From assembly GCA_965229885.1 (NCBI GenBank), contig CBDDJX010000003.1:930001-994000 (forward strand): 64,000 nt of DNA. Direction: 5' to 3'. The DNA comes from DATLLJ01 sp965229885 (GTDB lineage: Bacteria > Acidobacteriota > Vicinamibacteria > Vicinamibacterales > CAVVIG01). A program made the position numbers and the translations under genes. The notes under the pieces were generated by a model. That model did not search any database, was not told the origin of the DNA, and was given only the letters and a program-made list of their open reading frames with translations. Positions 36,589 to 44,415 of this stretch are shown here, one piece after another (position 1 is the first letter of the stretch; the number at the start of each line of letters is the position of its first letter).

Positions 36589-37515
36589 ATGCGCGCGATC
36601 TGGCCCTTCCGGCACATTGGTCTGAAGCTGCTGTCGGTGGCGATTGCCGTGCTGCTGTGGATGATGGTCGCGGGCGACGAGACGGTGGAGCGCGGCCTGC
36701 GCGTACCGCTCGAACTGCAACAGGTCCCGCCTGACCTCGAACTGCTTGGGGACGTTCCGACGACAGCCGACGTCCGCGTCCGTGGCCCGTCCGGCACACT
36801 CAGCCGCGTCTCGCCCGGCGATATTGTCGCGGTGCTGGATCTCCGTGCCGCCCGCGAAGGCGAGCGATTGTTTCATCTCACGCCGGAGCAGGTGCGCGCG
36901 CCATTCGGCATGGAAGTGATCCAGGTGACGCCCCCAACCGTCGCGGTCGCGTTTGAAAAGACGGCATCACGTCGCGTCCCGATTAAGCCGGCCATCGAGG
37001 GCACGCCGGCTGCCGGTTACCTGGTCGGCCAGAGCAGCGCGGAACCGCCGACCGTCGAAGTGGTCGGGCCAGAAAGTGCGATCCGTCGTGTCACTGAAGC
37101 GCTGACCGAGCCGATTTCGGTCGCAGGCGCCTCGCGTCCGGTGCAGGAGATCGTCACGGTCGGCACGCTGGATCCCGCGGTTCGTGTGAAGACCGAGCGC
37201 ACGGCAAGCGTCACCGTGCAGATTGTTCCGGCACCGCTCGAGCGGACGGTCCGCGATCGACCCGTTCATCTCCGGAACCTCGCGGTGAACCTGATGGCGA
37301 CCGTCATCCCGTCCGAGGTCGATGTGACGCTTCGCGGAAGTCGAGAGGCGCTCGCGCGGATTCAGCCGGACGATGCGACGACGTTTGTCGATCTGGCCGG
37401 GCTTGGCGCGGGCGAGTACACGTTGACGGTCCATGCGGAAAGCTCGCGCGACGCCGGAGTGGCGCGGATCGAACCGGCGGTGATTGCGGTGCGGATTACC
37501 GATGCCAGGAACTGA
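36589..37515 (+). CDS. cdaR: YbbR-domain protein CdaR
   Basis: Likely regulator of CdaA on the outer side of the inner membrane. One N-terminal helix (GLKLLSVAIAVLLWMMVAG) is followed by about three YbbR repeats, each with a 'V.V.GP...I..V' pattern (for example VEVVGPESAIRRVTEA). 308 residues. ATG two bases after cdaA, and 14-bp overlap with glmM: a tight operon. Confidence 0.92.
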   Translation: MRAIWPFRHIGLKLLSVAIAVLLWMMVAGDETVERGLRVPLELQQVPPDLELLGDVPTTADVRVRGPSGTLSRVSPGDIVAVLDLRAAREGERLFHLTPEQVRAPFGMEVIQVTPPTVAVAFEKTASRRVPIKPAIEGTPAAGYLVGQSSAEPPTVEVVGPESAIRRVTEALTEPISVAGASRPVQEIVTVGTLDPAVRVKTERTASVTVQIVPAPLERTVRDRPVHLRNLAVNLMATVIPSEVDVTLRGSREALARIQPDDATTFVDLAGLGAGEYTLTVHAESSRDAGVARIEPAVIAVRITDARN

Positions 37516-38902
37516 AAGCGGGTCCGAGGCCCCGCGCTCCATCGAAGTCCCGCGTCTCTTCGGCACCGATGGCATCCGCGGTACGGCCGGGATCTATCCG
37601 CTCGATCCGCAGACGGTCCGCCGCGTCGGCGCGGCCCTGGTCCGCGCCTTGCCGCGGCGCCGCCGGTCGACCCTCCCGCCGCGGCTTCTGATCGGACGTG
37701 ATACCCGCGAGTCGGGCGAGTGGATCGAGGCGGCGCTTGCGCACGGCGCGGGCGGCGAAGGCGCGCGGGTGGTGAGCGCCGGCGTCGTGCCGACGCCGGC
37801 GATCGCGTATCTCACGCGGACCGCTGGATACGATGCCGGCGTCGTGATTTCCGCTTCGCACAATCCCTTCGAGGACAACGGCATCAAGGTGTTTTCCGGC
37901 CGTGGCGAAAAGTTCACGGAACGGGTGGAGCGGGAAGTCGAAGCGATCGCGGCCGATTCATCCTGGCGCACGAGCGACGGGGAGGACGACAAGGTGGCGC
38001 GCCAGGACCTTGCCGGCGCGTACCTTGATCACCTGCGCGCGGTCTTCCCGGAGGCGGCGTCACTGACCGGCCGCCGCCCGTTCGGCCTGGCGATCGATTG
38101 CGCGAATGGCGCGACCACGACGGTCGCGCCAGCATTGCTCGAAGGCCTGGGGTTGCGGACCGTCGTGGTCGCGAATCGCCCCGACGGTAGAAACATCAAC
38201 CTGCGCTGCGGATCGACCGATCCCGGGGAACTCGCCCGGACGGTCGTCGCGCGCGGCCTGCCGATGGGCGTCGCGTTTGACGGCGACGGCGATCGTGCCA
38301 TCTTCGTGGATCATCGCGGCGAGATTGTGAACGGCGACGCCGTGCTGCTCATGTGCGCGAGTCAGCTGCAGCGTGAAGGCCGCCTGAAAGGCGGGGCGAT
38401 CGTGGCGACCGTGATGAGCAATATCGGCCTGGAGCTGGCCCTTCGGTCGCGCGGTATCGACCTGATCCGCTGCGCGGTTGGTGACAAGTACGTGATGGAG
38501 GAAATGCTCGCGCGTGGCCTGTCCCTCGGCGGAGAACAGTCGGGCCACGTCATCTTCTCGGAGTATCTCTTCACGGGCGACGGTCTGTGCACCGCCCTCA
38601 ACGTCCTCCGGACGGTGGCGCTCACGGGACGGACGCTCGCCGATCTCGCGGGCGACCTGACGGCGTACCCGCAGGTGCTGCTGAACGTCCGCGTGCGCGA
38701 AAGGACCGATCTGAAGGATGTTCCGCCGGTGGCGGCCGTCATCAGTCGCGTCGAAGCCCGCCTGGCCGGTCACGGGCGCCTGCTGGTGAGGCACTCGGGC
38801 ACCGAGCCCTTGCTTCGCGTGATGCTCGAGGGCCGTGACGAAACCGAGATTCGCGCCTGGGCGCAGGAGATCGTTGACGTCGTCAAGGAGCATCTCGGAT
38901 GA
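37502..38902 (+). CDS. glmM: Phosphoglucosamine mutase
   Basis: Interconverts glucosamine-6-P and glucosamine-1-P for UDP-GlcNAc and cell-wall synthesis. LFGTDGIRG opens the protein; phospho-serine S119 is in ISASHNPFEDNG; the metal loop is FDGDGDRAIF; sugar binding GGEQSGH; phosphate-binding RHSGTEPLLRV. About 466 residues. I chose ATG 37502. Membership in the cdaA-cdaR-glmM operon suggests that c-di-AMP and wall-precursor supply are linked, as shown in Firmicutes. Confidence 0.96.
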   Translation: MPGTESGSEAPRSIEVPRLFGTDGIRGTAGIYPLDPQTVRRVGAALVRALPRRRRSTLPPRLLIGRDTRESGEWIEAALAHGAGGEGARVVSAGVVPTPAIAYLTRTAGYDAGVVISASHNPFEDNGIKVFSGRGEKFTERVEREVEAIAADSSWRTSDGEDDKVARQDLAGAYLDHLRAVFPEAASLTGRRPFGLAIDCANGATTTVAPALLEGLGLRTVVVANRPDGRNINLRCGSTDPGELARTVVARGLPMGVAFDGDGDRAIFVDHRGEIVNGDAVLLMCASQLQREGRLKGGAIVATVMSNIGLELALRSRGIDLIRCAVGDKYVMEEMLARGLSLGGEQSGHVIFSEYLFTGDGLCTALNVLRTVALTGRTLADLAGDLTAYPQVLLNVRVRERTDLKDVPPVAAVISRVEARLAGHGRLLVRHSGTEPLLRVMLEGRDETEIRAWAQEIVDVVKEHLG

Positions 38903-38936
38903 ATGACGTGCCCGGCACCTAGTACCCGGCACCCGT

Positions 38937-39671
38937 ATGGTTCATCTCTCTGTCAACGTCAATAAAGTCGCGACGCTGCGCAACTCGCGCGGCGGGCGCA
39001 CGCCGAGCGTCCTTGACGCAGTCGGCGTGTCGGTCGCGGCAGGCGCGCCGGGCATCACCGTGCATCCCCGCGCCGACAGGCGTCACATTACGCCGGACGA
39101 CGTCCGCGAGATCGCCCGCCTGCTGCGTACGCTGCCGCCCGCGGTCGAATTCAACATTGAAGGCGATCCGCGTGCCGATCTCCTGGATCTCGTCGAAGAG
39201 GTGCGCCCCGATCAGTGCACGCTCGTTCCCGTTGTGGCTGGAGAAGTGACCAGCCAGGCCGGCTGGCAGGACGGCCCTGAACGCGACCGGCTTCCGGACG
39301 TGGTCGGACGTCTCAAGGCGCTCGGCGTTCGCGTCAGCCTCTTCGTCGATGCCGATCCCGGTCCCATTCGGTGGGCCGCATCCACGGGCGCCGATCGGGT
39401 CGAGCTGTACACGGAGCCCTTCGCCCGCGCCTTCGAGCGTGGGCCCAACGCGGCGCGAGGGTCGTTCGCGCGCTACGCCGAAGGCGCACGGCTCGCGCAC
39501 GCGCTCGGCCTCGCGGTCAACGCAGGCCATGATCTGGACCTCGACAATCTCGTGATGTTCCGTGAGCTTCCGTTCCTGGCCGAAGTGTCCATCGGCCATG
39601 CCCTGATGTCCCGGGCGCTCGTCGTGGGGCTGCCCGTCGTCGTACGCGAATACCTCAACGTCCTGCTATGA
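38937..39671 (+). CDS. pdxJ: Pyridoxine 5'-phosphate synthase
   Basis: Last step of the DXP-dependent vitamin B6 pathway: joins 1-deoxyxylulose-5-P and 3-amino-1-hydroxyacetone phosphate. Typical features: LSVNVNKVATLRNSRGG, GITVHPRADRRHI, EFNIEGDP, SLFVDADP, RVELYTEPFA and the C-terminal VNAGHDLDLDNL with EVSIGHALMSRAL. 244 residues. Starts 34 bp after glmM; pdxA is not in the window. Confidence 0.95.
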   Translation: MVHLSVNVNKVATLRNSRGGRTPSVLDAVGVSVAAGAPGITVHPRADRRHITPDDVREIARLLRTLPPAVEFNIEGDPRADLLDLVEEVRPDQCTLVPVVAGEVTSQAGWQDGPERDRLPDVVGRLKALGVRVSLFVDADPGPIRWAASTGADRVELYTEPFARAFERGPNAARGSFARYAEGARLAHALGLAVNAGHDLDLDNLVMFRELPFLAEVSIGHALMSRALVVGLPVVVREYLNVLL

Positions 39672-39678
39672 TCGTCCT

Positions 39679-40296
39679 GTGAAATCCGATGCGATTGCGT
39701 TCGGCATCGCCGGAATCGCGTTCGGCCTGATCGCCGGATGGGTCATCGGCACCGAGCAGGCCACCGTGCGGAGGCCTGCGGCGGCAGCGCCGGTGGCCGC
39801 GGCCGCGCCTGCCGTGGACGCCGCACCTCGCGCGGCCCTGCTCGACGACACGAAGGTCAACGCCCTCAAGGTCGTGGCCGGGCGTGACGCCACCAACCCG
39901 ACGCCTCGCGTCGAACTGGCCAACCTGTACTTCGACGCCGAACAATTCGACGATGCGATTACGTGGTACGAGGCCGCGCTGAAGGTGAACCCGAACGACG
40001 TCAACGTGAGCACCGATCTTGGCGTGTCGTACTACTACACGAATAATCCCGACAAGGCGATCGATCAACTCAACCGATCGCTCACCATCGATCCCAGGCA
40101 CGGCAAGACGCTGTTGAACATCGGCATCGTGAAGGCGTTCGGCAAGCAGGATCTCGAGGGCGCTTCGAAGGCGTGGCAGCAGCTGATTCAACTCGCGCCG
40201 GACAGCCCCGAGGGGCAGGCGGCCAAGCGCGCGCTCGACACTTTCCAATCGTCGCACCCGGCCATCGGCAGAGCCGGGCAGGAGCCTGGCGTGTGA
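39679..40296 (+). CDS. Membrane-anchored TPR protein
   Basis: One N-terminal membrane helix (IAFGIAGIAFGLIAGWVIG), an Ala/Pro-rich linker, then about three tetratricopeptide repeats (PRVELANLYFDAEQFDDAIT, VNVSTDLGVSYYYTNNPDKA, GKTLLNIGIVKAFGKQDLEG). TPR domains bind proteins; the partner is unknown. A GTG start 7 bp after pdxJ and a 1-base overlap with the next gene place it in the operon that continues to the microcompartment genes. Confidence 0.8.
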   Translation: MKSDAIAFGIAGIAFGLIAGWVIGTEQATVRRPAAAAPVAAAAPAVDAAPRAALLDDTKVNALKVVAGRDATNPTPRVELANLYFDAEQFDDAITWYEAALKVNPNDVNVSTDLGVSYYYTNNPDKAIDQLNRSLTIDPRHGKTLLNIGIVKAFGKQDLEGASKAWQQLIQLAPDSPEGQAAKRALDTFQSSHPAIGRAGQEPGV

Positions 40297-40601
40297 TGGT
40301 ACTGTTGGATCTGCTGCTGCTCGTGCTCACGATGGTCATGGCGCGCAAAGTCTGGCGCGGTGTGATGAAAGGGCTGTCGGGCCGCCCGTCGCGCAGCCGG
40401 AGCGGGAACGTTCCCGCGCGGGGCGTCCAGATGGTGCGTGATCCGGTGTGCGGCACCTACGTGATCCCCGATCGCGCCCTCGTGCTCTCGGACGGATCGG
40501 GCCGCGTGTTCTTCTGCTCGGCCCAGTGCCTGGATCAGTATCGCGCCCGGCCTTCGACGAGTTCGGGCCGCCCTGAGTCTGCCGAAGGGCGCATGGCATG
40601 A
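40296..40601 (+). CDS. Small membrane protein with YHS-like metal site
   Basis: A short N-terminal helix (VLLDLLLLVLTMVMA), then a basic linker and a YHS-like segment VRDPVCGTYVIPDRAL with FFCSAQCLDQYRA: three cysteines that could bind a metal ion. 101 residues. The last residues, RPSTSSGRPESAEG, come from a widespread short DNA repeat rather than the domain. Its stop overlaps the aldolase ATG (ATGA). Confidence 0.7.
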   Translation: MVLLDLLLLVLTMVMARKVWRGVMKGLSGRPSRSRSGNVPARGVQMVRDPVCGTYVIPDRALVLSDGSGRVFFCSAQCLDQYRARPSTSSGRPESAEGRMA

Positions 40602-41521
40602 CCATCGAATCCTCCCTTCGCGCCGACATCGTCGAAGTCGGTCGCCGCATGTACGCCCGCGACTATACCGATGCGAATGCCGGTAACATCAGCGTTCACC
40701 TCGGCGCCGATCGGCTGCTGATGACCCCGAAGAACGTCTGCAAGGGGTTCATGACGCCGGACATGATGTGCATCACGGATATGGACGGCAAGAAGCTCCA
40801 GGGCGACCGCGATCCCTCGACTGAAATGCTGATGCATCTCGAGGTCTACAGGCACCGCCCCGACGTGCAGGCGGTGGTCCACGCCCACCCGCCGACAGCC
40901 ACAGGCTTCGCGGTGGCGGGTATTCCGCTCGATCGCGCCGTGCTCGCCGAGGTGCTGACGACGCTAGGAAGCATTCCGATCGCGGAGTACGCCACGCCGT
41001 CGACGGCGGAGCTCCCGGAGGCCGTCCACAAGTACATCAAGGCGCACGACGGCATACTGCTGGCGAACCATGGCGCGCTGACCGTCGGCCGCGATCTGTT
41101 TGCGGCGTACTACAAGATGGAGACGATCGAGCACTTCGCAAAGATCAGCCTGGTCGCCAGGATGCTGGGGCGGGAAAACCTCATTACGCGGCAGGAAGTC
41201 GACCGTTTGCAGCAGTTGCGGGGCATGTACGGCATCAAGTCTCCGGCGCCGATTTGCGCCGATCCCGCCTCGGTGGACATCGGCGCGGACGGGGCAGGCG
41301 CGGGAGAGGTGGTCGACTGTCAAATTGTTCGGGCGCCGTCGGCGGCGTCGTCCCCTGGGACGAGGCTCGTGGCGGACATCATCGGCAGGGCCAGTTCTCC
41401 GCGCGGCGTATGGAGGCCTGTCCCCGACGGCACCACAAGGCCCGATGGCGATGGGGAAATTCGGTTAACATACCGCGAACTCTCCGCGCTCATCGAAGAC
41501 GCGATTCGGAACCTACGTTAG
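40598..41521 (+). CDS. Class II aldolase, microcompartment-associated, with C-terminal extension
   Basis: Zinc-dependent aldolase of the fuculose/rhamnulose-phosphate type, expected to split a 1-phospho-ketose into dihydroxyacetone phosphate and lactaldehyde. Catalytic glutamate lies in STEMLMHLEVY, zinc histidines in VVHAHPPTATGF and LLANHGALTVG. The aldolase domain ends near residue 215. A 90-residue tail follows: a linker and a final amphipathic helix, TYRELSALIEDAIRNLR, with the look of an encapsulation peptide. The gene is upstream of one BMC-H and three BMC-P shell genes, so the enzyme is probably cargo of a microcompartment. Confidence 0.88.
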   Translation: MTIESSLRADIVEVGRRMYARDYTDANAGNISVHLGADRLLMTPKNVCKGFMTPDMMCITDMDGKKLQGDRDPSTEMLMHLEVYRHRPDVQAVVHAHPPTATGFAVAGIPLDRAVLAEVLTTLGSIPIAEYATPSTAELPEAVHKYIKAHDGILLANHGALTVGRDLFAAYYKMETIEHFAKISLVARMLGRENLITRQEVDRLQQLRGMYGIKSPAPICADPASVDIGADGAGAGEVVDCQIVRAPSAASSPGTRLVADIIGRASSPRGVWRPVPDGTTRPDGDGEIRLTYRELSALIEDAIRNLR

Positions 41522-41557
41522 CGGGGGCTCGGCCGTGAGCCCTTCAAGGAGACAGTC

Positions 41558-41851
41558 ATGGGTGAGGCGCTAGGCATGATCGAAACCAAGGGGCTGGTCG
41601 CGATGATCGAGGCCGCCGACGCCATGGTGAAAGCGGCGAAGGTCACGCTGGTCGGCTGGGAAAAAATCGGGGCTGGGTATGTCACTGCCATCGTGCGAGG
41701 CGATGTCGCGGCGGTCAAGGCCGCGACCGACGCGGGCGCCGCGGCGGCGCGCCGCGTGGGCGAGCTCGTTTCCGTGCACGTCATCCCGCGGCCGCACACG
41801 AACCTCGAGGACGCTTTGCCGATCGGCAAAGCCACGACGTCTAGAGCCTGA
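41558..41851 (+). CDS. Microcompartment hexameric shell protein (BMC-H)
   Basis: A single BMC domain: ALGMIETKGLVAMIEAADAMVKAAKV, the pore loop EKIGAGYVTAIVRGDVAAV, then AATDAGAAAARRVGELVSVHVIPRPH. Hexamers tile the flat facets of bacterial microcompartments, with the GAG loop lining the pore. 97 residues, normal. A strong AAGGAG lies 6 bases before the ATG, in line with the high copy number needed. This is the only BMC-H in the window. Confidence 0.97.
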   Translation: MGEALGMIETKGLVAMIEAADAMVKAAKVTLVGWEKIGAGYVTAIVRGDVAAVKAATDAGAAAARRVGELVSVHVIPRPHTNLEDALPIGKATTSRA

Positions 41852-41884
41852 AGCCTGAAGGCGATGGACTCCAGGCTCAGCACC

Positions 41885-41949
41885 TGCGGCCATGTGATGC
41901 CGCAGTGAGGCATCGGCGTGAGTTCGCGCTGGCGGCGGCGCCCCAGCGC
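41885..41949 (+). promoter_or_regulatory. Two hairpins between BMC-H and the first BMC-P gene
   Basis: TGCGGC/GCCGCA (41885-41904) and GCGCTGG/CCAGCGC (41926-41949) lie in the 112-bp spacer, the longest gap in an otherwise tight operon. They could protect the BMC-H message 3' end or reduce read-through, which would suit the excess of hexamers over pentamers in a shell. An AGCCTGA direct repeat is at 41845-41860. Confidence 0.4.
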
Positions 41950-41963
41950 CAGTGAAAAAATAG

Positions 41964-42233
41964 ATGCTCCTCGGGACAATTGTCGGTACTGTCATCGCGA
42001 CCCGCAAAGATCCGCGCCTTGTCAGCAGCAAGCTGCTCATCGTCCGCCCCATGGATCCACGCGGCAAGCCCGAAGGGAACTACCTCGTCGCCGTCGACAC
42101 CGTCGAGGCGGGCGTCGGCGAGACGGTGCTCGTCGTCAGCGGCAGCTCGGCGCGGATGGCGTCAGGCCTGAAGGACCGTCCGATCGATGCCGCCATCGTC
42201 GGCATCGTTGACGAAATAGAGATCAAGGACTAG
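41964..42233 (+). CDS. Microcompartment pentameric vertex protein (BMC-P) 1
   Basis: EutN/CcmL-family protein of 89 residues: LLGTIVGTVIATRKDPRLVS, then LLIVRPMDPRGKPEGNYLVAVDTVEAGVGETVLVV and IDAAIVGIVDEI. Pentamers cap the vertices of the shell. The Shine-Dalgarno is weak, unlike that of BMC-H. Its TAG stop is directly followed by the ATG of the next BMC-P. Confidence 0.95.
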   Translation: MLLGTIVGTVIATRKDPRLVSSKLLIVRPMDPRGKPEGNYLVAVDTVEAGVGETVLVVSGSSARMASGLKDRPIDAAIVGIVDEIEIKD

Positions 42234-42500
42234 ATGCAACTCGGCCGGGTCGTCGGCACCGTCGTGGTCGCGCGCAAGGACGACACCCTGGTGGGCCTCA
42301 CGCTGCTGGTGGTGCAGCCGCTCACGCCGGAGCGCGCGCCAGCAGGCCGCGCGCTCGTGGCGGCCGACGCGGTAGGGGCGGGGGTCGGCGAAATCGTCTT
42401 CTTCGTGCGCGGCAAGGAAGCGAGCTTCCCCTTCCATCCCGAGCAGCCGCCGGTCGATGCCGGCATCGTCGGGATCGTGGACCACTGGGACCTGGGCTAG
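42234..42500 (+). CDS. BMC-P 2
   Basis: Second EutN/CcmL-type vertex protein, 88 residues: QLGRVVGTVVVARKDDTLVG, VAADAVGAGVGEIVFFVRG and VDAGIVGIVDHWD. It differs clearly from its neighbours, so the three are diverged paralogues rather than recent copies. The stop overlaps the next start by one base. Confidence 0.95.
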   Translation: MQLGRVVGTVVVARKDDTLVGLTLLVVQPLTPERAPAGRALVAADAVGAGVGEIVFFVRGKEASFPFHPEQPPVDAGIVGIVDHWDLG

Positions 42501-42775
42501 TGCAGATCGCGCGCGTGGTCGGCACCGTTGTCGCGACGCACAAGCACCGCAAGTTTGAAGGCGCGAAGCTGCTCCTCGTACAACCGCTGAACCTCGACGA
42601 GACGCCGCGCGGCGTGGCCCTGCTCGCCGTTGACGGCGTGGGCGCTGGTGTGCATGAGAAGGTGCTCGTCGTGCTGGAAGGCCGCGCGGCCGGCGAAGCG
42701 CTTAACCGCAAGTCGGCGCCGGTTGACGCGGCCATCGTCGGAATCATCGATCACGTCGAGTGTGATGCGGATTGA
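42500..42775 (+). CDS. BMC-P 3
   Basis: Third vertex protein, 91 residues: QIARVVGTVVATHKHRKFEG, LLAVDGVGAGVHEKVLVV and VDAAIVGIIDHVE. GTG start inside the previous stop. Three tandem BMC-P genes with one aldolase recall the PVM-type loci of Planctomycetes and Verrucomicrobia that degrade fucose and rhamnose; the aldehyde dehydrogenase normally needed is not in this window. Confidence 0.95.
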   Translation: MQIARVVGTVVATHKHRKFEGAKLLLVQPLNLDETPRGVALLAVDGVGAGVHEKVLVVLEGRAAGEALNRKSAPVDAAIVGIIDHVECDAD

Positions 42776-42792
42776 AGACGCGGAGTCTTCAA
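42772..42792. repeat. TTGAAGAC/GTCTTCAA hairpin at the end of the BMC genes
   Basis: A perfect 8-bp stem with a 5-nt GCGGA loop, overlapping the BMC-P 3 stop codon and preceding the nth ATG. There is no T run, so it is not a classical terminator; it may be a small dispersed palindrome or a processing site at the operon boundary. Confidence 0.5.
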
Positions 42793-42798
42793 CCCGTC

Positions 42799-43461
42799 AT
42801 GCGGACGCTCGCCAGGGAGATCGACGGCCTGGAGCTGCCGGCGGTCGAAAAGATCTCCCACAGTCAGGAAGAGGATCCATTTCAGATCCTCATTGCGACC
42901 CTGTTGTCCGCACGGACGCAGGACGCCACGACGCTGGCGGCCTCGACGCGTCTGTTCCGGGCTGCGAGGACGCCGCGGACGATGGCGCGTTTGTCCGTCA
43001 GTCACATTGAGCGACTGATTTATCCCGTCAGCTTCTATCGTCACAAAGCGACACATGTGAAGGCCACCTGCGGCATTCTTGTGTCGCGTTTCGGCGGACG
43101 GGTGCCGGTCACCATGGAGGAACTGCTGACGCTGCCAGGCGTCGGCCGGAAGGCGGCGAACCTGGTGCTGATTCTCGCCTTCAAGAGCCTCAAGAACATC
43201 TGCGTCGATACGCACGTACACCGCATTTCGAATCGTCTCGGCTGGGTGCGGACAACCACGCCTGATGAAACGGAGCAGGCGCTCTATCGGGCGACGGCCA
43301 GCCGCTGGTGGCCGTACATCAACCTCTACCTCGTCACCTGGGGGCAGAACGTGTGCCGGCCGGTCTCTCCGCGGTGCGGGGCGTGCGCGATCGAGCGCTA
43401 TTGCCAGCGGGTGGGTGTAGCTGCCAGCAGCGCGCGGACGGCATCACGGAGAAGTCCGTGA
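42799..43461 (+). CDS. nth: Endonuclease III-type DNA glycosylase/AP lyase
   Basis: Removes oxidised pyrimidines. Helix-hairpin-helix LPGVGRKAANLVL carries the catalytic Lys, VDTHVHRISNRLGW the Asp, and CRPVSPRCGACAIERYC (C-x6-C-x2-C-x5-C) binds the 4Fe-4S cluster. About 220 residues. ATG 42799 is preferred; a TTG at 42772 would lie inside the hairpin and overlap the BMC-P stop. Possibly co-transcribed with the shell genes, without a functional link. Confidence 0.93.
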   Translation: MRTLAREIDGLELPAVEKISHSQEEDPFQILIATLLSARTQDATTLAASTRLFRAARTPRTMARLSVSHIERLIYPVSFYRHKATHVKATCGILVSRFGGRVPVTMEELLTLPGVGRKAANLVLILAFKSLKNICVDTHVHRISNRLGWVRTTTPDETEQALYRATASRWWPYINLYLVTWGQNVCRPVSPRCGACAIERYCQRVGVAASSARTASRRSP

Positions 43462-44398
43462 GGGAGTCAGGGGAATTGATGATTGCAGATCGCAGATTAC
43501 AGATTGACGGTTGACCACTCCGGTCAATTCTGGATATCGCGCGAGAAACGTTTCAGGATATTCACCTTCGATCGGCTCACCCACCTGCTGCTTGATCATC
43601 GCCGCATTCGCGACGGACTTCGCCGAGAAGTGATTGTTCGTGTACAGGTACAACTTCTTGACGATCTGGCGCGCGGCGCCCGCCGTGTCCGAAAAGGCGC
43701 GCAGTTCGTCGGCCGAATAGAGATAGTCGTAGCGATCCTCTGACCTGGCGTGCCGCCACCATTGCTCGACATTCCGTCCGTGCAGACGCATGTAGTAGAA
43801 GCCTTCGACGTTCGGCAGGTAGTTCTGCCTGATCGAGAACGTGAACTTCGGCTCGTCGATCTGTACCCACGCCGCCTGAAAACGATTGAGGAGCGCGAGC
43901 GTCTCGCCGATGCGGTCGCTCCAGCTTCGGTGACGCAGCTCGACGGCCACCTGATATCCGGCCAGTGCCGCGAGAAGCTCCGCGAGGTAGTCGCGTGAGG
44001 CCGGCGTGTCCTTGAAGCTCGGCGGGAACTGCGCCAGCAGCGCGCCAAGCTTGCCCGCGCTCGCCAGGGGATCGATCCCGCGGCGGAATGCGTCGAGGTC
44101 CGCCCGATTCGGCTTCGTGATAGCTTCGATCTTCGGATGTGTGAACTGCTGATACAGCTTGACGGAAAATTCGAAACCGGCCGGCGTCCGCTCGGCCCAC
44201 CGACGGCACACCGCGACCCCGGGGCTGCCCGTAGAACGTGGAATTCACCTCGACGGTGTTGAAATGGCTGGCGTAGAAGGCGAGCTCGTCGAACCCTTTC
44301 TGACGCTTTCGAGCGAGCGGATAGAAGATGCCGTTCCAGGTGCCCCGCCCCGTCGGGTAGTTCCAGCCAGAAGTTCCGATGCGGAGAGCCGGCGCCAC
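43444..44398 (-). pseudogene. DUF72-family protein, frameshifted
   Basis: TIM-barrel-like DUF72 protein of unknown function: RIGTSGWNYPTGRGTWNGIF, FNTVEVNSTFYGQP, then after the frame change FEFSVKLYQQFTHP, VELRHRSW and YYMRLHGRN, KLYLYTNNHFSAKSVANA. The frame breaks near 44220, where GGGG is expected to be GGG; removing one G restores YGQPRVAVCRRWAER. The 3' end overlaps nth by 18 bp. Likely a functional gene if the extra G is an error. Confidence 0.8.
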
Positions 44399-44415
44399 TC
44401 GTAGAATGATAGTGG

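Noticed and set aside
42772..42792. Rho-independent terminator after the BMC genes
   Set aside because: The stem is perfect but no T run follows on either strand, so it is listed as a palindrome only.
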